This document shows positions 24,371 through 31,838 of a DNA stretch of 64,000 nucleotides, one piece after another. Below the pieces are notes generated by a model. The model made no database searches. It was not told the origin of the DNA and saw only the letters and a list, made by a program, of their open reading frames with translations. Both the position numbers and the translations under genes were made by a program. This DNA comes from Mycobacterium sp. DL (GTDB taxonomy: Bacteria; Actinomycetota; Actinomycetes; Mycobacteriales; Mycobacteriaceae), in assembly GCF_039729195.1 (NCBI RefSeq), contig NZ_CP155796.1, positions 2,728,001 to 2,792,000 of the forward strand. Direction: 5' to 3'. Position 1 is the first letter of the stretch, and every line of letters begins with the position of its first letter.

Positions 24371-25309
24371 ATGAAGCATGCCCGCCCCGACGTCTTCCAT
24401 CCCCGGATCGTGCTCGCCGGGTGCGCCGCCCTTCCCGACGGCGACGGCGACGATGCCGGCCTCGTGCAGGCGCTGCGCGGACGCGGCCTGCATGCCCGCT
24501 GGTTGTCGTGGGACGATCCGGCGACACTCGATTCGGATCTGGTGATCCTGCGTGCGACCTGGGACTACATCGACCGACTCGACGAATTCCTGGAGTGGGC
24601 CCGCCGGGTGCCGCGCCTGTTGAACGCTCCCTCGGTCATCGCCTGGAACACCGACAAACGGTACCTCGCCGACCTCGCCGCGGCGGGCCTGCCGACGGTG
24701 CCGAGCAGCTTCTTCGCCCCGGGGGAGCGGGTGCGCATCCCTGCTGGCGAGGTCGTCGTCAAGCCTGCGGTGGGAGCGGGTTCGGTTGGGGCGCTGCGGT
24801 TCTCGAACGCCACGCAGGCGGCTGCCCATGCCGCGTCGCTGCAAGCAGGCGGGCAGACAGTTCTGGTACAGCCTTACGATCCGCGCGTCGCCGACGGTGA
24901 GACCGCGCTGGTGTTCCTGTCCGGACGTCCGTCGCACGCCTTCACCAAGGGGCCGATCCTGCCGCCGCCGGGCAGCGCCCCGAGGTTCGACGCGTCGGGC
25001 ACCTACGCCGAAGAACGACTCGAGCCCGCCGACCCGGATTTTGAGCTGTGGGACGTGGGCCATGCGACGCTGGCCGCGGCGGCCGCCCACCTGGACATCG
25101 ACACCACCGACCTTCTTTATGCGCGTGTCGACGTCCTCGGGGGCGCCGACGCGCCCCGGGTGCTGGAATTGGAACTGGTCGAACCATCTCTGGGTTGGCG
25201 TCAGCTCGACCCGACCGAACGCCGGCGCTGCCAGCGGCAGTTCGCCCTAGGTGTGGAGGCGGCTCTCGACCGGTTCGGGCTCGGCCCGTTCTCTCATCGA
25301 CGCCCATAG
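24371..25309 (+). CDS. ATP-grasp family protein of unknown substrate
   Basis: Protein of 312 residues, with features of ATP-grasp ligases: VILRATWDYIDRLDEFLEW, the NTDKRYLADLAAAGLPTVPS pre-grasp region, GEVVVKPAVGAGSVG (ATP-binding Lys) and the metal-binding end VLELELVEPSLGW. Close in style to RimK/glutathione-synthetase-like proteins, but the substrate cannot be read from sequence. TAGAGT, 10 bases before ATG, may be its -10. Its last 63 bases overlap the convergent ctaA gene. A homologue in the same place exists in M. tuberculosis, as I recall (about Rv1455). Confidence 0.75.
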   Translation: MKHARPDVFHPRIVLAGCAALPDGDGDDAGLVQALRGRGLHARWLSWDDPATLDSDLVILRATWDYIDRLDEFLEWARRVPRLLNAPSVIAWNTDKRYLADLAAAGLPTVPSSFFAPGERVRIPAGEVVVKPAVGAGSVGALRFSNATQAAAHAASLQAGGQTVLVQPYDPRVADGETALVFLSGRPSHAFTKGPILPPPGSAPRFDASGTYAEERLEPADPDFELWDVGHATLAAAAAHLDIDTTDLLYARVDVLGGADAPRVLELELVEPSLGWRQLDPTERRRCQRQFALGVEAALDRFGLGPFSHRRP

Positions 25310-26215
25310 CGCCGCGGTGGCCGCCGTGCAGACCGCCGCGCCCGCCACATGCATGGCCACCAACGCGGCGGGCACGTCGTTGAAGTACTGCACCGTGCCG
25401 AGGAGTCCCTGGGCCGCCGCCACCGCCACCACGACGCCGAGTCGGGTCAGCACCGGCTTCGGTGCGCGCACGGCCAGCAGAGCGAACCCGAGGGCCACCA
25501 GCAGCGACAGGTAGGCGACCAGCAGCGACGAGTGCATGTGCACCAGCGTCGTGATCTCGATCTGCAGCCGCGGCACGGGTCTGTCCAGGCTCTTGTCCCC
25601 GGCGTGCGGACCCGCGCCGGTGACCATGGTGCCCGTCACCAGGACCGCGGACAGGGCGACCCCGCAGAGCACGGTCAGCTGCCGCAGAGGCTTGGGCACC
25701 CGGGCCGTCGGCACCCCGCTGTCGGGCTCGCCGACTTTGACGAACAGCAGCGTCGCGACCCACACCATCGTCATCGATGCGAGTAGATGGATGGCCACTG
25801 TCCACCACAGCAGCCCCGTCAACACGGTGATGCCGCCGATCACGGCCTGGACCACCGTCGACGCCGGCATCAACCAGGCGTAGACGAGTACCTCGCGCCG
25901 GCGGCGGGCGCGGATGAGGACGACCACCGCGGCTGCGGCGGTGAGCACCACCAGGAAGGTCAGCAGGCGGTTGCCGAACTCGACGGCCTGATGCACACCG
26001 GGCACCTCCGCATGCGGGACCGGTGTGAAGCTGCCGGGGAAGCACTGCGGCCAGGTCGGGCACCCGAGTCCGGAGGCGGTGACCCGCACGATCGCACCGG
26101 TGACGGCGATTCCGCCCTGGGTCAGGACCACGGCCGCGGCGACTATCCGCTGAACTCGCAGGCTCGGTTCCGGAAGCAGATCGACGAGCCGGAGGAAGAG
26201 TCGTCCGACGGGCAC
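25247..26215 (-). CDS. ctaA: Haem A synthase
   Basis: Protein of 322 residues of the COX15/CtaA family with about eight membrane segments. Key pieces are GAIVRVTASGLGCPTWPQCFPG in the first half, HQAVEFGNRLLTF (haem-ligand His), AIHLLASMTMVW, and the second-half TLVHMHSSLLVAYLS and VAMHVAGAAVC. It oxidises haem O to haem A for cytochrome aa3, acting after CtaB. GTG 26215 is supported by TACGAT 6 bases upstream (leaderless). Confidence 0.92.
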   Translation of the reverse strand: MPVGRLFLRLVDLLPEPSLRVQRIVAAAVVLTQGGIAVTGAIVRVTASGLGCPTWPQCFPGSFTPVPHAEVPGVHQAVEFGNRLLTFLVVLTAAAAVVVLIRARRRREVLVYAWLMPASTVVQAVIGGITVLTGLLWWTVAIHLLASMTMVWVATLLFVKVGEPDSGVPTARVPKPLRQLTVLCGVALSAVLVTGTMVTGAGPHAGDKSLDRPVPRLQIEITTLVHMHSSLLVAYLSLLVALGFALLAVRAPKPVLTRLGVVVAVAAAQGLLGTVQYFNDVPAALVAMHVAGAAVCTAATAALWASMRERAEPEPVESRLHT

Positions 26216-26221
26216 CTTCCG

Positions 26222-26227
26222 ATCGTA
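26222..26227 (-). promoter_or_regulatory. Probable -10 of ctaA
   Basis: Minus-strand TACGAT lies 6 bases before the ctaA GTG, with no ribosome-binding site. Confidence 0.45.
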
Positions 26228-26230
26228 GAG

Positions 26231-26262
26231 GCTGCCTAACTACGCCCCGTAGTAGGGGCAGC
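26231..26262 (-). terminator. Possible terminator hairpin after the tetR gene
   Basis: GCTGCC pairs with GGCAGC, and inside it CTAC pairs with GTAG around a GCCCC loop, just after the regulator's stop and before the ctaA promoter. There is no T-run; it could be a weak or factor-aided terminator. Confidence 0.3.
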
Positions 26263-26841
26263 TCACGGCTTCACCACCCGCGCCAGAATGTCGTCGACGA
26301 TCTGCACCACCAACCCGTCGGTGATGGGGTCGCCGCTGACCAGCAGCCGGTGCCACAGCACGCTCTGGCCGAGTTCCCGCACGATGTCGACGGGGACGTC
26401 GGGGCGGACCTCACCACGGTGGATGCCGCGCACGATGAGCGCGTTCATCTCGACCTTCCGCGAGCCGATCACGTCGGTGTGAAACGTCGCCGCCAGTTCC
26501 GGATCGGCTCCCACCGCCATCACGATCGACCGCATCAACGGCCCGGTGTCCCCGTCGAACAGGTCGGCCCAGCCGCGCAACACGGCGAGCATGTCACTGC
26601 GGAAGCTGCCTGTGTCGTGGGTAGGGATCGAGGAGGCGGCGATGCCGATCAGCGTGTCCCGCAGCAGTGCCCGCCGATCGGGCCACCGCCGGTACAGCAC
26701 GGGCTTGCTGGTGTGCGCTGCCACCGCGACTGCCTCCATCGTGACTCCATCGGGGCCGTGCGCGGCGAGCAGGTCGAGCACCGCCGACCGAATGGCCGCG
26801 TCGAGTTCCCCGCCGCGTCGTCTGGTGGTGGCCAACATCAC
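26263..26841 (-). CDS. TetR-family transcription regulator
   Basis: Protein of 192 residues. The N-terminal helix-turn-helix is clear (AIRSAVLDLLAAHGPDGVTMEAVAVAAHTSKPVLYRRWPDRRALL, about 16-60), and the rest is a helical ligand-binding domain. GTG 26841 or ATG 26838 are possible starts. It is transcribed away from the PhlG-like gene, and three copies of CGTATCTT lie between them, so it most likely represses that gene and itself. The ligand is unknown, perhaps an aromatic substrate or product of the enzyme. Confidence 0.85.
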   Translation of the reverse strand: MMLATTRRRGGELDAAIRSAVLDLLAAHGPDGVTMEAVAVAAHTSKPVLYRRWPDRRALLRDTLIGIAASSIPTHDTGSFRSDMLAVLRGWADLFDGDTGPLMRSIVMAVGADPELAATFHTDVIGSRKVEMNALIVRGIHRGEVRPDVPVDIVRELGQSVLWHRLLVSGDPITDGLVVQIVDDILARVVKP

Positions 26842-26864
26842 TCGATTCTCTTTAGAAACTCTTG

Positions 26865-26920
26865 CGTATCTTATTTCACCACCGTACCGTCATGGTCAAT
26901 AAGATACGAAAACGTATCTT
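26865..26920. promoter_or_regulatory. Operator region of the divergent TetR / PhlG-like pair
   Basis: The half-site CGTATCTT occurs at 26865-26872 and 26913-26920, and its reverse complement AAGATACG at 26901-26908. The last two form an 8-bp inverted repeat around AAAA. A longer 11-bp arm CGTATCTTATT (26865-26875) is matched by AATAAGATACG (26898-26908). The symmetric site lies just upstream of the ribosome-binding site of the plus-strand gene. Confidence 0.75.
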
Positions 26921-26932
26921 GAAGGAGGAGAA

Positions 26933-27628
26933 ATGTACACCCCGTCGCTTCCGGTCCTGTATCCGCTGCGGTCGGTCGACACCGCCACCGTGGAGTTCAC
27001 CGAGAGGCCGCACGGCCGTCGCCGGATCACGATCGACCATCGTCCGCTCGCGGGCGTGACGCCGGCGATGCTGCTCGACTGGTTCCGCCACCTCGGCGAC
27101 ACGATGATCTACGGCGGCAAGACCGTCGACCGGTACCACGCGTGGCATCCGGTCGACCACATCCGCTGGGAGCTGTGGCGTCCGGCGCCCACCGGCGGGG
27201 CTGCCGAAGGCGCGCGCTTCCACATGGTCGAGGCGTTCGGCGCCAGGCCCGAGTATCTGAGCGACGAGGTCGCCAGGGTCGAGAAGCTCGACCGGACCGG
27301 TATCCGGCTCGTGCTTCGCATGGCCGGGATCCCGGTGTTCCAGCTCGAACACACCTGGTCGGCCGGCGACGACGGCGCACACTACGTCACCGTGATGGAT
27401 CTCGGCGCCCGCTCACCGCTGCTGGGTCCGATCAACCGGCTGATCCGCAGGCGGTTTCCCGACCACAAAGCCCACGCCTGGGTCAAGCACAACGTCGAAG
27501 AGGTCGGGCAGCTGGAGTACCTGCTGCCGCAGTTGACCGCGTCAGGTGAATCGGAACCAGCGCAGCGCGCCCAGACCGGCGACGACGCCCCACACCGCGA
27601 GCACGGCCAAGCCGAACCAGTCCACTGA
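26933..27628 (+). CDS. PhlG-like (2,4-diacetylphloroglucinol hydrolase fold) protein
   Basis: Protein of 231 residues. It shows the order of metal-ligand motifs known from PhlG: a His-rich WHPVDH (about 71-76), a Glu in HMVEAFG (E100) and an HxxxE pair (H186, E190 in HNVEEVGQ). PhlG is a Zn-dependent hydrolase that cleaves a C-C bond of an acylphloroglucinol; the substrate here is unknown. Strong ribosome-binding site AAGGAGGAG precedes the ATG. The last 87 bases run into the convergent permease gene and look non-conserved (SGESEPAQRAQTG). Assignment is from motif recognition only. Confidence 0.55.
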   Translation: MYTPSLPVLYPLRSVDTATVEFTERPHGRRRITIDHRPLAGVTPAMLLDWFRHLGDTMIYGGKTVDRYHAWHPVDHIRWELWRPAPTGGAAEGARFHMVEAFGARPEYLSDEVARVEKLDRTGIRLVLRMAGIPVFQLEHTWSAGDDGAHYVTVMDLGARSPLLGPINRLIRRRFPDHKAHAWVKHNVEEVGQLEYLLPQLTASGESEPAQRAQTGDDAPHREHGQAEPVH

Positions 27629-28315
27629 CAGGATCATCGCCTGGGACAGCGCCTCGGTGAGCGCCCCCGACGGTGTCAACCGCGCCACCCATTGCAGCCC
27701 GGACGGAACCAGGCCGCCTTCCAACGTGAGGGCGCCCAGGGCGGCGAACACGAACCACAGCAGGTTGGCGATCGCCAGGACTATCTCGGCACGCAGGGTG
27801 CCGCCCAGCAACAGACCGATCGCGGCGAACACCGCGGTGCCGAGCGCGATGATGGCGGCGCCCAGGACGAGTCCGGCGATCGGGGGGCGCCATCCCAGCG
27901 CAAAACCGATGGCGCCGAACAGGATCGACTGCAGGAACACCACGGCGACGACCGCGAGCGACTTTCCGGCGACGATGCCCCAGACGGGCAGGGCGGTCGC
28001 CCCCAGCCTCTTGAGCGCGCCGTAGCGGCGGTCGAAGGCCACCGCGATCGCCTGCCCGGTGAACGCGGTGGAGATCACGGCCAGCGCCATGATCGCCGGG
28101 ACGAACGTCGCCGCCCGGTTGTCCCCGAAAGAACCCAGCGGCAGCAGCGTGAGTCCCACCAGCAACGTGATCGGGATGAACATCGTGAGCAGAAGCTGCT
28201 CACCGTTGCGCAGCAGAAGGCGCACCTCGAGTCCGAACTGCGCGTTCAGCATCTGCGGAACGGCGGCCGGGCGCGGGTCGGGGGTGAACGTCCCCGGTGC
28301 GAAGCGGTTGCTCAT
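27542..28315 (-). CDS. ABC-2 type exporter permease
   Basis: Protein of 257 residues with six predicted membrane segments, starting about residue 40 (LLLTMFIPITLLVGLTLLPLG). ABC-2 features include FDRRYGALKRLGATALPVWG before the third helix. ATG 28315 overlaps the ATPase stop (ATGA). With the ATPase upstream it forms an exporter; M. tuberculosis has the same pair (about Rv1456c-1458c) annotated as an antibiotic-transport ABC system. Substrate unknown. Confidence 0.88.
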   Translation of the reverse strand: MSNRFAPGTFTPDPRPAAVPQMLNAQFGLEVRLLLRNGEQLLLTMFIPITLLVGLTLLPLGSFGDNRAATFVPAIMALAVISTAFTGQAIAVAFDRRYGALKRLGATALPVWGIVAGKSLAVVAVVFLQSILFGAIGFALGWRPPIAGLVLGAAIIALGTAVFAAIGLLLGGTLRAEIVLAIANLLWFVFAALGALTLEGGLVPSGLQWVARLTPSGALTEALSQAMILSVDWFGLAVLAVWGVVAGLGALRWFRFT

Positions 28316-29250
28316 GATCGCAACTCCCGGCCCGTCAGTTCGAGGAACACGTCCTCGAGGCTGCGCTGTTCGACGCGCATGTCGGTGGCCAGGACATCGA
28401 GTCGGGCACACCATGCGGTCACCGTGGCGAGCACCTGCGGATCGATGTGCCCCTCGACGAGATACTCACCCGGGCTGGTCTCGACCGCCCGGTAACTCTC
28501 GGGCAGGGCTGAGACCAGCAGGCTCAGATCCAGCATCCGAGGCGCCCGGAACCGCAGCTGGTTCTCTGCGCCGCTGCGCATCAGTTCCGCCGGGGTCCCG
28601 GTGGCGACCGCCACGCCACGATCGATGATCAGGATCCGGTCGGCGAGCTCCTCGGCCTCGGCCAGCTGGTGTGTCGTCAGCACCACCGTCACTCCGTCGC
28701 GTCGGAGCGCGTCGATCAACTCCCACACCACGATTCGTGCGTGTGCATCCATGCCGGCGGTGGGCTCGTCGAGGAACACCAGCTCGGGACGGCCGACCAC
28801 GGCGCAGGCCAGCGACAGACGCTGCTGTTGCCCGCCGGACAGCCGTCGATACGTGGTGCGGACGGAGTCCGTCAGCCCGAGTGTGTCGAGCAGCCACTGC
28901 GGGTCGAGCGGATCGGCGGAGTACGAAGCGACCAGATTGAGCATCTCGCCCGCTCGTGCCGCCGGATACGCGCCACCGCCCTGCAGCATCACCCCGATGC
29001 GGGCCCGCAACGCTTTGTTGTCGGTGACAGGGTCGAGACCGAGTATCTCGATCTTGCCGCCGTCGGGCTTGAGGAAGCCCTCACACATCTCCACAGTTGT
29101 CGTCTTGCCGGCGCCGTTGGGTCCCAGCAGCGCGAACACCTCGGCGGCCTGGACGTCGAGATCCAGCTCCGAAACCGCGTTCATCGATCCGTACCGCTTG
29201 CTCACTCCACGCAGGAGTACCGGGACTGCAGCACCGGAACGGGAGGTCAC
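28312..29250 (-). CDS. ABC transporter ATP-binding protein
   Basis: Protein of 312 residues. Walker A is GPNGAGKTTT (about 43-52), the signature is LSGGQQQRLSLA, Walker B is LVFLDEPTAGMD and the switch His is in LTTHQLAEAEEL. A C-terminal extension of about 90 residues resembles the DrrA/CcmA type of drug exporters. It pairs with the permease downstream and overlaps it and mptB upstream by 4 bases each (GTGA and ATGA), so mptB, ATPase and permease form one operon. Confidence 0.9.
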   Translation of the reverse strand: MTSRSGAAVPVLLRGVSKRYGSMNAVSELDLDVQAAEVFALLGPNGAGKTTTVEMCEGFLKPDGGKIEILGLDPVTDNKALRARIGVMLQGGGAYPAARAGEMLNLVASYSADPLDPQWLLDTLGLTDSVRTTYRRLSGGQQQRLSLACAVVGRPELVFLDEPTAGMDAHARIVVWELIDALRRDGVTVVLTTHQLAEAEELADRILIIDRGVAVATGTPAELMRSGAENQLRFRAPRMLDLSLLVSALPESYRAVETSPGEYLVEGHIDPQVLATVTAWCARLDVLATDMRVEQRSLEDVFLELTGRELRS

Positions 29251-30932
29251 GGAGACTCAGCGTAGGCGTCGGACCGGACACTGGGTGGCTCCGGTGGCGG
29301 GGGTGGATCCACCGGGGGTTCGGGAATCGGGCGCCAGGGCAGACGCCGGTACGTCAGCGCGACCAGGACGAGCACGATCACCAGGCTGGCCAGCGTTGCC
29401 ATCACGATCTGGAACAGCGCGAATCGGTCGCCGTTCGCTGTCGGGCCGAAGATCCCGACCAGCAGGGTGGCGGCGATCGCCGTCGCGCGGAATCCCGGCC
29501 GGGTCGCCCACGCGGCGAGCGGGATGATCGCCCAGAGCAGGTACCACGGCTGCACAACGGGGAACAGCAGGACGGTGGCGCCGAGGGCCACCCCGAGACC
29601 GCCGACGGGGTGCAATCGGCCGCGGAGCACGGCGAACAGCAGCCAGGTGACGATCATCGCGATCAGGCTGACGCCGATCGCACGGGTCAGCGCCAGCACC
29701 GCTGTCGTGTGGTCGCCGAGGCCGAGCAGGATGCCGACCTGACCGGTGCCCAGCGCCAACAGAGTCGGCGGGGACATCCAGCTTCGGACGACGTTGGCGG
29801 TGCCGAGGGTGAACAGCCAGCCGAAACCCAGCCCGCTGGCCCAGCCGATCGCCGCCATCACCGCCAGGGACACCGCAGCCAGTGACCCGCCCGCGATGAA
29901 GAACGCTTTGACGGTGCCGCCCCAGCGGCAGGCGAGGGCCATTGCGACGAACCCCAGGGCCAACAGCCCCGGGAGCTTGACCTGTGACGACATGGTGATC
30001 AGCACGGCGCCCGTCAGCAGCATCGCCATCGGATACCACCGGCCCCACTGGGTGCGGTCCCGTGGCCAGGTCAGCGGACGCGGGATGAGCGGCGCCGCAG
30101 CATCGATGCCGCGCAGCGCGAACTCGGTTCCGGCCAACATCAACCCGAGCATCAGTGCCTCGTTGTGGATACCGGCGACAAGGTGCATGAACAGCAGCGG
30201 ATTGGCCGGGCCCAGCCAGAGAGCGCTCACCTCGGCCACACCGCAGCGCCGGGCCAACCGGGGGGTGGCCCACACGATCATCCCGACCCCCAGCAGCACC
30301 ATGACCCGGTGGAACAGAACCGCTTCGACGATGTTCTCACCGGTCAAAGCCGAGATGCCGCGCCCGATCCACAGGAACAGCGGACCGTAGGGCGCTGGGG
30401 TCTCGCGCCACAGGCTGGGCACCGAGAGGGTGAAGACATGGTCGAGGCCGAGTCCGGGGGCCGGGCCGACGAGGTACGGGTCGTTGCCCTGCAGTGAGAT
30501 CTCGCTCTGCGCAAGATAGGAGTAGACGTCCTTGCTGTACATCGGCGGCGCGATCAGCAGCGGCAGAGCCCACAGCAGCAGCGTGCGGTCGAGATCGCTG
30601 CGGGTCATCTTGCGCTTGCCGAGCGCGAACCGCCCCAGCATCAGCCACGCCAGCGTCATCATCACCGCGCCCGTGGTGGTCATCGTCAGCGACACTGTCT
30701 GGATGCGCGACGGCAGATTGAGCAGCCGAACCCCGAATGTCGGGTCCTGGACGACGGGGCGCGCACCGGCACCGAGCGCGCCGAGGGCCATCAGCACGGT
30801 GCCGGTCGCGCCGAAAAGACGTGTCCGGCGCATCGCCATGAGCTCGGCGTCGTTGAGTGGACTGCCGACCGTTCGCTCATCACCGTGCCAACCGGCGATC
30901 GAGGTGCTCAGGGAACGTAGGCGGGCTGCCAC
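29247..30932 (-). CDS. mptB: Alpha-1,6-mannosyltransferase MptB (GT-C family)
   Basis: Protein of 561 residues with about 13 membrane segments. The GT-C features include the early loop motif YSKDVYSYLAQSEISLQGNDPY, whose Asp is catalytic in this family, followed by PSLWRETPAPYGPLFLW. MptB starts the alpha-1,6-mannan core of lipomannan/lipoarabinomannan using polyprenyl-phosphate mannose. The C-terminal tail is proline-rich (PPVDPPPPPEPP). It starts at GTG 30932, divergent from sufR. Confidence 0.9.
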   Translation of the reverse strand: MAARLRSLSTSIAGWHGDERTVGSPLNDAELMAMRRTRLFGATGTVLMALGALGAGARPVVQDPTFGVRLLNLPSRIQTVSLTMTTTGAVMMTLAWLMLGRFALGKRKMTRSDLDRTLLLWALPLLIAPPMYSKDVYSYLAQSEISLQGNDPYLVGPAPGLGLDHVFTLSVPSLWRETPAPYGPLFLWIGRGISALTGENIVEAVLFHRVMVLLGVGMIVWATPRLARRCGVAEVSALWLGPANPLLFMHLVAGIHNEALMLGLMLAGTEFALRGIDAAAPLIPRPLTWPRDRTQWGRWYPMAMLLTGAVLITMSSQVKLPGLLALGFVAMALACRWGGTVKAFFIAGGSLAAVSLAVMAAIGWASGLGFGWLFTLGTANVVRSWMSPPTLLALGTGQVGILLGLGDHTTAVLALTRAIGVSLIAMIVTWLLFAVLRGRLHPVGGLGVALGATVLLFPVVQPWYLLWAIIPLAAWATRPGFRATAIAATLLVGIFGPTANGDRFALFQIVMATLASLVIVLVLVALTYRRLPWRPIPEPPVDPPPPPEPPSVRSDAYAESP

Positions 30933-31042
30933 AAAAAGTAGCGTAGCGGGCGGATATTCCCGTCAATCCGGGGCAACTCGGTGTGAGTAACATGACAGCG
31001 CTGGATAAGGGTGCCCTTGCTGGACCCGATTCCGGAATTGCG

Positions 31043-31059
31043 TCACACTGGTGTTGTGA
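31043..31059. promoter_or_regulatory. SufR operator overlapping the sufR -10 and start codon
   Basis: TCACACT-GGTGT-TGTGA contains ACACT-N5-TGTGA, the operator I recall being reported for SufR of M. tuberculosis. Outer arms TCACA and TGTGA are symmetric. CACACT (31044-31049) lies 6 bases before GTG 31056 and would serve as the ANNNT -10 of a leaderless transcript, so bound SufR would cover the promoter. Confidence 0.7.
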
Positions 31060-31763
31060 AATTCGGTCCTCAAGCTGCGCACCCGACTGCACCGCAGTCC
31101 GCGCACGCTGACGGAGACACCCGGACCACGATCATCCGGCTCCTGCTGGAGTCGGGCCCCGTCACCGCAGGCAGCATCGGCGAGCGTCTCGGCCTGTCCG
31201 CCGCAGGCGTGCGCAGGCACCTCGACGCGCTCATCGACGCCGGGGACGCGAAAGCCAACGCCCCCGCGGCGTGGCAGCAGGAGGGTCGGGGACGGCCGGC
31301 GAAGCGCTACCAGCTCACCGCCGAGGGCCGGGCCAAACTCGAGCACACCTACGACGATCTCGCCTCTGCGGCGATGCGCCAACTGCGTGAGCTCGGCGGT
31401 GACGAAGCCATCCGGACGTTCGCGCGTGGCCGCATCGACGCCATCCTCGCCGGAGTCGAGCCGGTGACCGGCGCTGAAACCGGCGACGAGGTCGAGGCCG
31501 CTGCAGACCGGATCGCGGGCGCGCTGACCGACGCAGGTTATGCCACCACCACGACCCAGGTGGGCGGGCCTGTTCGGGGTGTACAGATCTGTCAGCATCA
31601 CTGCCCGGTATCACACGTGGCCCAGGAATTCCCGGAGCTCTGTGAGGCCGAGCAGCAGGCGATGGCCGAGATTCTGGGTACGCACGTTCAGCGGCTGGCG
31701 ACCATCGTCAACGGTGACTGCGCCTGCACCACCCATGTTCCACTGTCCGCGGCCAAGGCTTAG
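31056..31763 (+). CDS. sufR: Fe-S responsive repressor SufR
   Basis: Protein of 235 residues. The winged-helix domain (TIIRLLLESGPVTAGSIGERLGLSAAGVRRHLDALIDAG, then the wing RGRPAKRYQLT) is followed by a helical region and cluster-binding cysteines: CQHHC, CEAEQQ and a final CAC. SufR senses an Fe-S cluster and represses the suf operon when cluster supply is adequate. I take GTG 31056, since the operator lies over it; a longer in-frame start at GTG 31011 would put the operator inside the gene. Confidence 0.9.
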   Translation: MKFGPQAAHPTAPQSAHADGDTRTTIIRLLLESGPVTAGSIGERLGLSAAGVRRHLDALIDAGDAKANAPAAWQQEGRGRPAKRYQLTAEGRAKLEHTYDDLASAAMRQLRELGGDEAIRTFARGRIDAILAGVEPVTGAETGDEVEAAADRIAGALTDAGYATTTTQVGGPVRGVQICQHHCPVSHVAQEFPELCEAEQQAMAEILGTHVQRLATIVNGDCACTTHVPLSAAKA

Positions 31764-31838
31764 CCGCAGGCAACAGCAGAAACACCTCCGGCACAGCCCG
31801 AGCCGGAGCCACCACAAGAGCAAAAGGAGTGTGTCGTC

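Noticed and set aside
31011..31055. N-terminal extension of sufR from GTG 31011
   Set aside because: It would place the SufR operator and the promoter-like element inside the coding region; the added residues precede the winged helix without clear family support.
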